In this document: positions 45,159 to 54,712 of the stretch, piece by piece
How the letters are laid out: every line of letters starts with the position of its first letter
Numbering within the stretch: the stretch's first letter is position 1
DNA from: SZUA-36 sp963753105
GTDB taxonomy: Bacteria > Pseudomonadota > Gammaproteobacteria > Xanthomonadales > SZUA-36
NCBI GenBank assembly: GCA_963753105.1
Contig: CAVWBD010000001.1
Span: 62,001 to 126,000, forward strand
Length of the DNA: 64,000 bases
Reading direction: 5' to 3'
Notes under the pieces: model-generated
What the model was told of the DNA's origin: nothing
Databases searched by the model: none
What the model saw: only the letters and a program-made list of their open reading frames with translations
Program-made: the position numbers and the translations under genes

Positions 45159-45327
45159 AATTATTCTTCAGGTTTTTTGGGAAGGGCTAAACATACGAGT
45201 AATCAGGACTAATTACAATGAGCTTCGTGCCTGTTTTTACACGTTTTACCGATTAATTCTTTCCCGGCAACAGCCCCGGATGATCTGCTGTAGAAACGTG
45301 TGAATTAATCGTGTATACAAACGGCTG

Positions 45328-45753
45328 TTATTCGCAGGAAAGAACCAGTCTCACTTTGAGGGTAACGACGGAATCCCTGCCGGAATCGGAAACGCCGACC
45401 GAGATCTCCCGCTCATGCACCAGCGGTTCTGCGCCGGGAGCCGGGCATGCCAGGTACAGGTCTATATCCGTCAGGCCGACATCATTGCGGAATAAATCAA
45501 CCTCGATGGCTTCGAGCCTGAGCTTGATCTTTATTTCATTGCTGCAATCACCCACCGGCATCTCGACAGGGGCCGGGGGGCCAGGAGGCGCCTGGGTAGT
45601 GCCCGATGGCAGGTTGTGTTTTGCGACTTTTAAAATGCCCTGGCCCTGGAGTCCGCGGTTGAATGCCTTTACTTCAACCTGGTATTTCCAGTCATTACCA
45701 GCGTTGCCTTCGTGGCTCTCACTCAACACCGAAAATGTGACTTTGCCTTCCAT
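45328..45753 (-). CDS. hypothetical soluble protein, function unknown
   Basis: The 141-aa protein starts MEGKVTFSVLSESHEGNAGN and is beta-rich, with a Pro-rich linker (GTTQAPPGPPAPVEMP) and two Cys in the second half plus a terminal SCE. GGGGGATT lies about ten bases before the ATG. The opposite strand also has an open frame here but it is Ser/Pro-rich in the way antisense frames usually are, so I prefer this one. Family not recognised. Confidence 0.5.
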   Translation of the reverse strand: MEGKVTFSVLSESHEGNAGNDWKYQVEVKAFNRGLQGQGILKVAKHNLPSGTTQAPPGPPAPVEMPVGDCSNEIKIKLRLEAIEVDLFRNDVGLTDIDLYLACPAPGAEPLVHEREISVGVSDSGRDSVVTLKVRLVLSCE

Positions 45754-45966
45754 TACTGATCAATCCCCCGGCTATCTTGGCAGTTTGCAGGTAAAACCCT
45801 CATCACTCAGGAAGGGGAACATATCACATATCTGCCCACCGGGTTAATGGCCGAAGGTCATGCGTCGAAAGAACTACTTCCAGATTTGCAAATTACTTCA
45901 CTTCGAATCCACACTGGTTAAGAATGTGTGCCCTGAATGACGGGATTACTTACAAGGAGCGACCCC

Positions 45967-46602
45967 ATGCAGTTATTTGAACGAGCGATTGCGGTAGTGT
46001 TGATAAGCCTGCTCGCGACCCCCGGCATCACGCTTGGCAGTGAATACAATACGATTATGAATATCGGTGACGCGATGCCGGTATTTGAAAACCTCCCCAC
46101 CACCGATGGCGGAACACTGTCTTCAAGTGAACTCGAGAAATCAGTGGTCGTGCTGGTCTCACTGGCCAATCATTGCCCCTGGGTGAAGGGCATGGATGCC
46201 GGCCTGGTGGAACTGGTGGACCAGTTCAAAGGACAGGATGTACGCATTGTCGGTTTTGCGGTCAACCATCGCGAGGACGACCGCTTGCCGGCCATGAAAG
46301 AACACGCCGCGAAGAACGGCTATAACTTCACCTACATGTTTGATGAAAGCCAGGAACTGGGACGCAAGCTCGGCGCCACCCGCACGCCTGAATATTTCGT
46401 GTTCAACGCTGAACGCGAGCTGGTTTACATGGGTCTTCTGACCAATTCCCCGGCCCGCAAGACCCGAAGCGGTGAAATCAGTTTTATCAATGGTGAACCG
46501 GTCGATTTTTATGTTGCCGATGCCATTAACGCCACGCTCAATGGTGAAAAACCCGATCCTGCCGAAACTCGTGCACACGGTTGCTCCGTCGAATACAAAT
46601 GA
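45967..46602 (+). CDS. secreted thioredoxin-fold protein with a single active-site Cys
   Basis: AGGAGCGACCC precedes the ATG at 45967. The 211-aa protein has a signal peptide (LLATPGITLGS) and a redoxin/AhpC-like fold: GDAMPVFENLPTTDGG, then NHCPWVKGMD where thioredoxins have CxxC, then TPEYFVFNAERELVYMG. Only one cysteine is at the active site, so it may act as a peroxiredoxin-like or non-disulfide protein. Related proteins are annotated as thioredoxin family or redoxin. It overlaps the next gene, which has a complete CxxC, so the two are co-translated. Confidence 0.8.
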   Translation: MQLFERAIAVVLISLLATPGITLGSEYNTIMNIGDAMPVFENLPTTDGGTLSSSELEKSVVVLVSLANHCPWVKGMDAGLVELVDQFKGQDVRIVGFAVNHREDDRLPAMKEHAAKNGYNFTYMFDESQELGRKLGATRTPEYFVFNAERELVYMGLLTNSPARKTRSGEISFINGEPVDFYVADAINATLNGEKPDPAETRAHGCSVEYK

Positions 46603-47135
46603 GGCAGATTCTGCACCTGGTATTTGCGCTCTGCCTGCTGGTACCCGGTACCGGTTGGGCAGAGAGTGCAGGTGAACCTGCAACAGCACCCGCCACCACG
46701 CACATGCGGCCGGTCAGCTTTACCCGGTGGGACACGGTGCTGAAGAGCCAGCACGGCAACATCACGGTGGTCGACTACTGGGCCAGTTGGTGCCCCCCAT
46801 GCATCGAACGCTTTCCGCACATGGTCGAGATGCATCACAAGTACAACGGCCAGGGGGTCCGTTTCATTTCACTGAACCTGGATGAGCAGGGCGACACGGA
46901 ATCGATTGAGTGGGCCAATGAATTCCTCGCAGAAACCAGGGCTGTCTTTGCCAACTACCACCTGGACGAAAACATGACGCAGGCTTTTGAGCGGCTGGAC
47001 CTGCTCGGTCTGCCGACGGTGCGTATCTACGCTGCCAATGGAAACGAGGCCTTTAAACTGACGGGTGATAACCCGTACAAGCAGTTCACGGAAAAAGACG
47101 TGGAGAACGCGATACTGGAGTTGCTGGGCCAGTAA
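46599..47135 (+). CDS. periplasmic TlpA-like thiol-disulfide oxidoreductase
   Basis: The start is the ATG at 46599, overlapping the stop of the previous gene in ATGA. The 178-aa protein has a signal peptide (LHLVFALCLLVPGTGWA) and a thioredoxin domain with VVDYWASWCPPCIERFPHM and a cis-Pro in LGLPTVRIY. TlpA-like proteins reduce disulfides in the periplasm, for example in cytochrome or oxidase assembly. Pairing with the single-Cys protein upstream suggests one supplies electrons to the other. Confidence 0.85.
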   Translation: MRQILHLVFALCLLVPGTGWAESAGEPATAPATTHMRPVSFTRWDTVLKSQHGNITVVDYWASWCPPCIERFPHMVEMHHKYNGQGVRFISLNLDEQGDTESIEWANEFLAETRAVFANYHLDENMTQAFERLDLLGLPTVRIYAANGNEAFKLTGDNPYKQFTEKDVENAILELLGQ

Positions 47136-47163
47136 TTAAGGGTCTGGATCAGACGGCAGCGGG

Positions 47164-48366
47164 TTAATCCAGGCCGTGTTCGCGGTGCAGTAATTGCGAA
47201 ATCAACGAGCGCGGTATGTCCAGCCCTTTGGCGATGGCATACAGCACCACCAACTCGTTATCGGTGATCTTGCCCTCTGCACGTGCGACCACGCTAAGGT
47301 CGTGAACCACCTGCATACGCTGGGTAATGCTGGCGTGAGCTTTGACCAGTTCAATACGCTTGGGCAGGGTGTCGATCAACTTCTCAACGTTAAGGGCCTC
47401 GAGTGAAAATCCCTCACCCATGAACTCCTTGAGTACAGCTTTTTCTTCCTCGGAGATGCCTTCACGTGCGTTGGCCACGGCAATGGCGCCGGCGATGAAT
47501 AACTGGCGCATGAATTTCGCCACGTCGGTCCGTCCTTCGAGATAGGCCGGCTCCATCATGCCCATCATGCCCTGCACGCTGACTTCGAGCTCCGCCTTCG
47601 ACACGCCTCCCGGGCGCATCAAGTCGGAACGCTGGAAAAGCTGCAGCGCCTTGACCCGCAATGGGCTGAACGGGTGCGTGGAGAACCAGTCCTCCATCGG
47701 CGCACCCTGGCCCGGCACCTCGTCAAAGGTCTGCATTTCATCGAGTTGCTTCAGGAAATCGTCGAGATTGAAACGCACGATCTTGTTACTGGTAAGACCG
47801 GAAGCCAGTTTGAACAGCGCACGTGCTACGGCTTCGAAGTCATTGGCGCAAAATGCACCCGCCCGGTCAGCAGAAATCTCCGCGTACCGGGTCCAGGCAA
47901 ATATTTGCAGGGCCAGGCTGGCCGGTGGCCGATGCTCGCCGTTGAGTATGTAACCGACCGGTATGTCATGGTGACCGTAGACGTGATGGCCCAACTCGTG
48001 CCCAACCACGAACAGCAGTTCATTATCATCGAACGACTCCAGCAGGCTGGATGAGAACATGACGAACAACCGCCCTTCCTCGGGCTTGAAACAGGCGGCA
48101 TTAAACTGCGGACTGGCATAGGCGTAAAGTTCAAGGGGCATGTCGACACCGAGCTTTTCGACACAGTGATCCGCCATTTTATGCACTTCTGGCGACATGC
48201 TGCGGCTCAGGCGAACAGACGAGGAAAGCAGCTTGCGGCGCACGCCGATAGGACCTTTTTCAGTCAAGCGGTCTATCTCTTCCTTGACCCCCTTGACCAT
48301 GGAATCTTCGAGCAGGATCTGCCCGAGCTTTACATCGTTCTCACATCGGATGCTGTCTGCATTCAT
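47164..48366 (-). CDS. M48 zinc metallopeptidase with C-terminal TerB-like domain
   Basis: I start at the ATG at 48366 (MNADSIRCENDVKLG), because the region before it lacks coding quality. The 400-aa protein has the zinc motif FVVGHELGHHVYGHH near residue 125 and a downstream EISADRAGAF with the third ligand. The last 150 residues form a helical TerB-like domain ending in ARAEGKITDNELVVLYAIAK. No membrane helices are evident, unlike HtpX or Ste24, so it is probably soluble. The frame is intact. Substrates unknown. Confidence 0.82.
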   Translation of the reverse strand: MNADSIRCENDVKLGQILLEDSMVKGVKEEIDRLTEKGPIGVRRKLLSSSVRLSRSMSPEVHKMADHCVEKLGVDMPLELYAYASPQFNAACFKPEEGRLFVMFSSSLLESFDDNELLFVVGHELGHHVYGHHDIPVGYILNGEHRPPASLALQIFAWTRYAEISADRAGAFCANDFEAVARALFKLASGLTSNKIVRFNLDDFLKQLDEMQTFDEVPGQGAPMEDWFSTHPFSPLRVKALQLFQRSDLMRPGGVSKAELEVSVQGMMGMMEPAYLEGRTDVAKFMRQLFIAGAIAVANAREGISEEEKAVLKEFMGEGFSLEALNVEKLIDTLPKRIELVKAHASITQRMQVVHDLSVVARAEGKITDNELVVLYAIAKGLDIPRSLISQLLHREHGLD

Positions 48367-48534
48367 GTTGGTTTCCGCCTTGGCCCGGGACGCCTTGCTC
48401 TGCAGGTGAACACTGTTGCACACCCAGTGTTTGAGTATAACGACCACCATGCGATTGGTGAACAAAATGTTCTGTAAAGCAGCCCCTGGCTGCCAGGATC
48501 ACTTTAGCTGTTGGACAATCGTTTGCTTACCCGA

Positions 48535-49617
48535 TCAACAAAACCTGCCCTGCAGCAAGCGGTACCACGCCAGGGCCTGCTCCACCAACGCAGGATCGGC
48601 CTTGAAATCATCCCGGCGGGCCGCGGGTGGTGGTCTGAACATCTGCGTAACTTTTTCAAGGGGTTCCTTATCAGCCTTCAGCCCCAGGCGCTCAAGCAAA
48701 TTGATCAGGCCGGTTTCCGGCTGTTCACACAGGTTTTCAAAGCTGACAAAACTGAGTCGCGGGTGTTGTGAAACCTCGGTGAAAGCCGCAATCCAGTAGG
48801 CGATCCAGTAGTCCAGCGAATCAGGGTTGAGATTTTGGACGAGATCGGTCAATCCGGGAAACCGGATGGCACGGTGCAATTCCCCGAATTCATAATGACC
48901 GATATCCGCCATGTACTGCCGGGTAAAAGTATCTTCAGCGTGCTGGCGAGTGAAGTTCTGGTGCTGACGCAGCAGGGAAATAGCCTGTTCAAGCGGGTGG
49001 CGTACCGGCACTACAAACCGCGCCTGCGGGAACAGCTTCTGCAGGTAAGATATGCGGGCGATATTGGCGTTGTTCTTGCTGATATAGCGTGGCCTGGATG
49101 AGGTATCCACACAGCGCAGCATGATCATCTTTTGCATATGCGCCTTGAAGGCACCTTCAAACTCAGTGCATTGCAGGGAATCCTGCCAGCAAGTTATTCC
49201 TGATTGCCCGTAGTGGCCGGGGAAGTACTTTTTCCACAACACCTCTTCAAAGGCCTCGGGACTGTCCTCGTTGATGGCCAGTCCGTCTCCGTGTGCTCTT
49301 TCCTCCAGTTTGCTGGTGCGACGAAAAACACGGGAGAGTTTCTGCCAGATCACCGGTGTCAGGATAAACGGCATATCGCGGTAGGTATGTGTCGCCAGGT
49401 GAGATAGCCGGTTCAGAGCCTGCAGAACGATGGTGGTGCCCGCCCTCGGCAGAGAAGTGATAAAAATGGGTCTTTCAATTGCGATATCCTGCCATTGGCC
49501 GGCATACATGGAGCGTTCCATGTCAGCCAGGATGCCCTGCAGGGATTTCGAATTGAACGCCAGTTTGTGCAGGCCCTTATCCAGCTTCGAGTACGACGAT
49601 GGTGTATTGATGCTCAC
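48535..49617 (-). CDS. PAPS-dependent sulfotransferase
   Basis: The start is the GTG at 49617, which overlaps the stop of the gene upstream in GTGA; the longer open frame lacks coding character there. The 360-aa protein has the 5'-phosphosulfate loop IFITSLPRAGTTIVLQALNR near residue 55 and the 3'-phosphate motif VVPVRHPLEQAISL near 200. Sulfotransferases move sulfate from PAPS to a hydroxyl or amine group. The acceptor is unknown. It is the last gene of a four-gene operon with an aryl-sulfotransferase-like protein. Confidence 0.83.
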   Translation of the reverse strand: MSINTPSSYSKLDKGLHKLAFNSKSLQGILADMERSMYAGQWQDIAIERPIFITSLPRAGTTIVLQALNRLSHLATHTYRDMPFILTPVIWQKLSRVFRRTSKLEERAHGDGLAINEDSPEAFEEVLWKKYFPGHYGQSGITCWQDSLQCTEFEGAFKAHMQKMIMLRCVDTSSRPRYISKNNANIARISYLQKLFPQARFVVPVRHPLEQAISLLRQHQNFTRQHAEDTFTRQYMADIGHYEFGELHRAIRFPGLTDLVQNLNPDSLDYWIAYWIAAFTEVSQHPRLSFVSFENLCEQPETGLINLLERLGLKADKEPLEKVTQMFRPPPAARRDDFKADPALVEQALAWYRLLQGRFC

Positions 49618-50009
49618 GGCCCGGATCTGCGGATCTGCCGGTATGCAATGACCGGGATGAATACCGCTGCCGTGGTAATCAGCAGCACATCCACGCGTAA
49701 TGCAAACTGCATGAACGTCTCCATGTCTATCCAGCCCAACGCAGCGGCCAGCCACACGGGAAATACCGTCACCAGCAGGATGACCAGTATTTTTACAACA
49801 AGCTGCACGGTTTGTTTCAGCATCTCGACCGCGCAACGCTGCACGGTTTTTTCCTTCGCCAGGTCATCCAGTGAATCGTCGGTTATCGTGGAAAAAGCCG
49901 TTCCCGCCACCCCGGCAATTCGCCGGACACCCTCAAGGAGATGCGCAAAATAAAACCCGGCGCATAAAAGCAGTACTGCTACCACATACACTGCCGCGAT
50001 GGCCGACAT
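49614..50009 (-). CDS. membrane protein of the sulfotransferase operon
   Basis: The 131-aa protein has three hydrophobic helices (about 3-25, 65-90 and 100-120) with a cytosolic or periplasmic loop around STITDDSLDDLAKEKTVQRC. No family is recognised. Its stop overlaps the sulfotransferase start by 4 bp and its start is 2 bp after the previous gene, so it is clearly part of this operon. A scaffold or transport role for the sulfotransferase reaction is possible. Confidence 0.7.
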   Translation of the reverse strand: MSAIAAVYVVAVLLLCAGFYFAHLLEGVRRIAGVAGTAFSTITDDSLDDLAKEKTVQRCAVEMLKQTVQLVVKILVILLVTVFPVWLAAALGWIDMETFMQFALRVDVLLITTAAVFIPVIAYRQIRRSGP

Positions 50010-50011
50010 GG

Positions 50012-50272
50012 TCAGTGTTTACCGTCGTCCTGTGCGCCGTCGGCGTCTGCCGATGACTCTGCCTCACCGGCAGCAGGACTTTTATCCGGACGCTTAATCA
50101 AGCGCTTGATGGGATACCACAAAAATCCAACGATCAACAGCAACACTGCGCCGATAAAAGCGAGCACAGAGCCAATGGCTGACAGGCCCACACCCGGCCC
50201 GACGTAGGCGTGCAAGGCTCCCGGGGCAAACGCCGGAATGATCCACAAAAATGTCGGCTTGAAGAGTTTCAT
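50012..50272 (-). CDS. small membrane protein of the sulfotransferase operon
   Basis: The 86-aa protein has a signal-like first helix (FLWIIPAFAPGALHA), a second helix (about 30-50) and an acidic, Ala/Asp-rich tail ending in DGAQDDGKH. AYVGPGVGLSAIGSVLAF is a motif shared with small proteins found beside polysaccharide or sulfotransferase genes. It lies between the aryl-sulfotransferase-like gene and the next membrane protein, with gaps of 32 and 2 bp. Confidence 0.7.
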   Translation of the reverse strand: MKLFKPTFLWIIPAFAPGALHAYVGPGVGLSAIGSVLAFIGAVLLLIVGFLWYPIKRLIKRPDKSPAAGEAESSADADGAQDDGKH

Positions 50273-50304
50273 AGCGTATCAACCTGCTTTGTTGCACCCA
50301 CTGC

Positions 50305-51657
50305 CTATTCACACTGCCAGTTATCGACTTCGAAAAAGTCTACATCCACACGTTTAGCGTAGGCAATCAACGAGGCATAGGTATCATCGTAGGGTTTTAT
50401 AAAGTCCCACACGATGTCACCCGCGGGATTGATTTCAAATACCCGGCCCGCACGGCTCTCGACGATCAGGCGGTTGCCATTGGGCAGTAGCTCGTGGGCG
50501 CCAAGCAGTTCGCTGACAAAGGCGGGCTGGTCCCCGAGCGGATAGATAATGTGGGTTTTGCCGGTGGCGGGATCGAGCTCAATCAGGTTGCTGCCGGGCT
50601 TGCGATTGAAATTCAACCAGTAGTTGGCGTTGTTGTAAACGACGATATTACCCTCGGCGGTGATATCAGGATCGTGCTGGTAAATCCACGGGCCGATGTA
50701 GTGCCATTTGAGTGCACCGGTCTCGTCATCGAGGATCATCAGCATCTTCATCTGGCGCAGGGACAGCAGCAGGTCTCCGGCCTCAACGCCATCAATCTTC
50801 GCAGCCAGTGCATCGGTCACGATTTCTATGTCGTTGAGATGCGTAGGGTCATCGGGCTTGATATACATGGTGTTATCGATGGCCGATTCCAGTCCCGCAT
50901 CGTACAGGGCCTGCAACACGGAAAAACTGTTGATGATTTTGCCCCTGGAATCGATGCGCAGAACCAGGTTTTCATACTGGTACAACTGCCCCGGTGGCGC
51001 ATTCAGCAACTTGTCGCGGGTAATGCCGGCAAATATCAGGTGATCCGGTGTGTCTTTTGCTGCGCGGTGTGACGGTATCCAGTAACCGCCATCATTGATC
51101 GGCGTGATCGAATGGTGGGTCAGGTGATCAACGGTCCACTCCACTTTGCCGCATTTATCCAGCTTGGCCGTACCCTTGCCGCTGACATTGACCAGCACCG
51201 AGGCATCGGGAAAAACAACCATGCCCTGGGTGTGGTAGTTGAAAACGGACTTGGGACGGTACTTTTCCTCGATATGCACCGGGTTTGGCCAGATCTTGAA
51301 AAAATCGACCCCCCAACGGTGGATTTCACGACCCTGCATATCAACCAGCCGTAACTGCGGGCCACCGGGCATGGTGCCCTGCAGCACGGTGAGACCGTTT
51401 TGAGCCTGGTCCTCGTCATACAGGTAAACACCATCGCCGTTGTAGCGGCTTTCCACCAGCAAAACCGGCCTGACCTGGGTCTGTTCCTCGACCACCGTCA
51501 CGGTCGCCTTGAAGGCCTCATCAATGAACTTGAATGGCTGCCAGTTCTTGCTCGCAAAAAAGCCGCCCGCGAGGAAAACCAGCACGACCAGCACCGTCTT
51601 GAAAACAAGCAGTGCTATATCGATCTTGCCCTTATTCCTTGATGCCTTCATAGCCAT
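50305..51657 (-). CDS. arylsulfotransferase-like (ASST) beta-propeller protein, membrane-anchored
   Basis: The 450-aa protein has one N-terminal membrane helix (ALLVFKTVLVVLVFLAGGFF) and a large periplasmic beta-propeller. Conserved ASST-like features include KSVFNYHTQGMVVFPDASVL, THHSITPINDGGYWIPSHR, a HLNDIEIVTD segment with His and Asn, and YQHDPDITAEGNIVVYNN. Arylsulfotransferases transfer sulfate from a phenolic donor, or related proteins bind such ligands. It is the first gene of the operon that ends with the PAPS sulfotransferase. The exact reaction is inferred from fold only. Confidence 0.8.
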   Translation of the reverse strand: MAMKASRNKGKIDIALLVFKTVLVVLVFLAGGFFASKNWQPFKFIDEAFKATVTVVEEQTQVRPVLLVESRYNGDGVYLYDEDQAQNGLTVLQGTMPGGPQLRLVDMQGREIHRWGVDFFKIWPNPVHIEEKYRPKSVFNYHTQGMVVFPDASVLVNVSGKGTAKLDKCGKVEWTVDHLTHHSITPINDGGYWIPSHRAAKDTPDHLIFAGITRDKLLNAPPGQLYQYENLVLRIDSRGKIINSFSVLQALYDAGLESAIDNTMYIKPDDPTHLNDIEIVTDALAAKIDGVEAGDLLLSLRQMKMLMILDDETGALKWHYIGPWIYQHDPDITAEGNIVVYNNANYWLNFNRKPGSNLIELDPATGKTHIIYPLGDQPAFVSELLGAHELLPNGNRLIVESRAGRVFEINPAGDIVWDFIKPYDDTYASLIAYAKRVDVDFFEVDNWQCE

Positions 51658-51683
51658 GTAATGACTGCCAGATTTGCCGTACT

Positions 51684-53382
51684 TTACTGCAACTCTGCCA
51701 GGGCAGCATCACGTACCGCCTCGAACTCGTCTCCCGGATACCAGGTTGGCGTGGTCTCCGCCTCGGCTATGGCTGCCGCCAGGCGAAAAGCGAGCTGGGC
51801 ATCTTCCACCAGGCCTTCCAGGTTCCAGCTATCCTCAACTTCATCTCCCGGGGAGTGATATTTGTACGCGATCCAGTCTGCGTACTGCTGCTCACCCCAG
51901 CCCGGCTCCCGGCCGATGAAGTCGACGCCCGACTTGAACCAGATGGCTGGCACACCGGCACGCGCAAAGCTGATCTGGTCAGAGCGGTAGAACCAGCCCG
52001 CCTTGACGTCCTGTTCACCACGGGTGCTGCGGTTCTGAACGGCGGCGGCCTCAAGCAGCCAGTCATCCAGCTCGGACTTGCCCAACCCATAGATGATCAC
52101 GTCACGGGTCCGGCCCCAGACATTACCGAGTTCAATATTGATGTTGGCTGCCAACAGGCCCGGGTGCACAACCCCGCTGTTGACAAAATAACGCGAGCCG
52201 AGGATGCCCTGCTCTTCCACGGCGGGAAACAACACGAGAATGCTGCGCCGGGGAGGCACGGGCAAGGCGGCAAAAGCACCGGCCACGGCAAAGGTCTGGG
52301 CAATGGCCACACCGTTGTCGAGTGCGCCGTTATAAATGACATCGCCCGTATCATCCGGCTCACCGATGCCGAAATGATCGTGGTGTGCCGATAGCACCAG
52401 CATTTCCTTGCCGAGTTCAGGGTCGCTGCCATGCAGAATACCGGCCACGTTTGCCGTGGTCTTGGTCGTCACAGCAACCCTTAGATCGATTGAAGTCGTA
52501 ACACCCAGTGCCACGGGTTGAAAATCACGGGAGCGCGCTGCTTCGATCAGGGCTTCCAGCTCATGTCCGCCGAGTTTTGCCAGGGCTTGGTGAGCCTTCC
52601 CAGCTCAACCAGCCATTGAATTGAGTGCGTGGCTCGTCACCGGCCTTCAACTCGAACTGCTCGCCGATATTGGAGGCGCGCACCACGCCCCACGGATAGC
52701 CGGCCGATTCGGTGGCATGGATGATGATCGCGCCTGCAGCACCCTGGCGCGCCGCACTGGCGTACTTGTAATCCCAGCGCCCGTAAGAGAGTTTGCGCTC
52801 GCCGCCGAACAGATCAGGCTGCCAATCGGGATCGTCATTCAGCATCAGCAGCACTTTGCCGTTGAGGTCGACTCCCTTGAAATCATCCCAATTCTCTTCG
52901 GGTGCCTGGATACCGTAACCAACAAACACCACCTCGGCATCCTGAACCGGGATTTCCGGTTCCTGGAGACCGGCCATGATCATGTATTCATCACCGTAGC
53001 GATAACTCACCGATGTTCCATCTCGCGCTGCAATTACCAGGTCAGATGGATCCTGCACGGTCAAACCGATGATCTCAACGACCTGTTCATAAGTGCCGTT
53101 TTCAAAAAAAGGCTCATAGCCGATTTCAGCCAGGCGGCTGGCCAGGAATGCGCGGGCTTTGGCATCACCCTCGCTGCCCGGACCACGGCCCTCGAATTCG
53201 TCACCCGCAACGATGCTCACATCGGCGAGCATGTTTTCCGCCTGGATGGTTTCCTCAGCTGCATCATAGCCCTGTGGAAGGACACGCCCAATAGCAGCTT
53301 CTTCCTCGATAACCGGTATCGGTGCCGGCGCGTCACAAGCGACGAGGAACATGCAGATTAAAGCGGTGAAAGAAAAACGCAT
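51684..53382 (-). CDS. M28-family zinc aminopeptidase, lipoprotein (one frameshift)
   Basis: The N-terminus has a lipobox (LICMFLVAC). A PA domain (about 100-260: VVFVGYGIQAPEENWDDFKG) precedes an M28 catalytic domain. Zinc ligands are in LSAHHDHFGIG, NGALDNGVA, VEEQGILGS and YHSPGD. The frame changes near 52585, where dropping a base gives ALAKLGGHELEALIEAARSR and links both parts into about 565 aa. These peptidases remove N-terminal residues from peptides outside the cytosol. Together with the POT transporter and the amidohydrolases it fits a peptide-scavenging life. Confidence 0.88.
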
Positions 53383-53597
53383 CGGATACTCCCTGGAAGA
53401 TTTTCGTGTAGATCGGAGGGCTTGTTTTCGCCGAAAGCCCGATCCTGAGTAGTGCTAAAAAAGTTCGGGATGAGTATAAAGTAAAATCTACGCTCTATTG
53501 CCAGAAAACCGACATTTACATATTTCCCTGTGTTATTTTGTCCACGCCAGCAGACAGGTAATTTCACCCTCAGGCCTACCCCACCCGGACAACTGCA

Positions 53598-54357
53598 TTG
53601 CCAGAAATATTTTTCACCTCCCTGATTCTTTTTATAGTTGGCCTGATCGCCGGAACCCTTAATGTCATCGCGGGTGGTGGCTCTCTGCTGTCGCTGCCGG
53701 TGATGATTTTCCTCGGTCTGCCACCGACGGTGGCCAACGGCACCAATCGCGTCGCGATACTCATCCAGAATATCGGCGCCGCCTGGAGCTTCCACCAGCG
53801 CGGTCTGCTCTCCAGGGAGTGGCTGCTGATGGCCATTCCGCCGGCCCTGCTCGGTGCGCTTGGTGGGAACGGTGGCGGCTGTCAATATCGGTGAGCTCGC
53901 GTTCCAGAGGATACTGGCGGTGATACTGGTCGTGGTGGCTGCCTGGACGCTGTGGCGCCCCGTCAAACTGCTTGAAGAGGGCAACGCCGCTTTGCCCACG
54001 GGTATGAGGCGACTGGGATTTATCGCGGCATTTTTCCTGATCGGCGCATACGGCGGTTTCATCCAGGCCGGTATCGGATTCCTGATCCTTGCAGCAACAT
54101 CGGTGGCAGGCTTCAGCCTGATCAGGGGCAATGCGTTGAAAGTGACACTGGTGCTGGCCTTTACACCCCTGACATTGGTGCTGTTCGCCTGGAGCGGCAA
54201 GGTGGATTGGGCCATGGGTTTTGCACTGGCCGCGGGAAACTTCCTCGGTGGCCTGGCCGGTGTTCACCTGCAAATTCTCAAAGGTCACAAGTGGGTGCGC
54301 GGGGTAGTCACCGCAACCATTATTGTGTTCGCAATCCGCCTGCTGTTTGCCGGTTAA
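53598..54357 (+). CDS. TauE/SafE-family membrane permease (one frameshift)
   Basis: Two open frames join into a protein of about 252 aa with seven or eight membrane helices. The first begins at TTG 53598 with TLNVIAGGGSLLSLPVMIFL, a typical TauE/SafE start. The frame changes near 53865; dropping one T in GCGCTTGG restores LLGALVGTVAAVNIGELAFQ. The second half repeats the fold (GGFIQAGIGFLILAATSVAG). The family exports or imports sulfonates, sulfite or related anions. The nearby sulfotransferase operon makes a sulfur role tempting, but nothing in the sequence proves it. Confidence 0.82.
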
Positions 54358-54390
54358 TAGCGGGTTGAGCCGCTAAAACCTGTTCCGAAT

Positions 54391-54711
54391 CTATTCCGGT
54401 TCGACGATAACTGCCGTACCCACCGCCAGCAGTTCGGCTGCACCCCCCAGGATGACCGAGGTGGTAAACCGCGTGGTGACAATGGCGTTGGCGCCCAGGC
54501 GCTCGGCCTCTGCGATCATGCGGTCGATGGTGTGCTCGCGGCTCTCAGCCATCAGCTTGGTGTACTCGTGGATCTCACCCCCGACGATGGTGCGCAGGCC
54601 TGCAATGATATCCTTGCCGACATGCCGTGCGCGCACGGTGTTGCCCCGCACCAGCCCGAGTGTCCTGACGATCCGGTGGTTCGCTACTGTTTCACTGGTT
54701 ACAACCAACAT
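54391..54711 (-). CDS. YbjQ-family (UPF0145) heavy-metal-binding-domain protein
   Basis: GGAG lies 9 bases before the ATG at 54711, so I prefer this start to the longer frame. The 106-aa protein matches YbjQ: MLVVTSETVANHRIVRTLGL, then GGEIHEYTKLMAESRE, ERLGANAIVTTRF and a closing GTAVIVEPE. The family forms pentamers and is of unknown function. It begins 1 bp after the anti-sigma gene, so it is the third gene of the ECF operon. Confidence 0.88.
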   Translation of the reverse strand: MLVVTSETVANHRIVRTLGLVRGNTVRARHVGKDIIAGLRTIVGGEIHEYTKLMAESREHTIDRMIAEAERLGANAIVTTRFTTSVILGGAAELLAVGTAVIVEPE

Positions 54712-54712
54712 G

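Noticed and set aside
45311..45847. Plus-strand open frame of 178 codons
   Set aside because: Ser/Pro/Thr-rich with no ribosome site; the opposite-strand 141-aa frame has a better start and protein-like composition.
53358..54215. Minus-strand open frame of 285 codons
   Set aside because: It is antisense to the TauE/SafE permease, whose helices and family motif are clear after a one-base correction.
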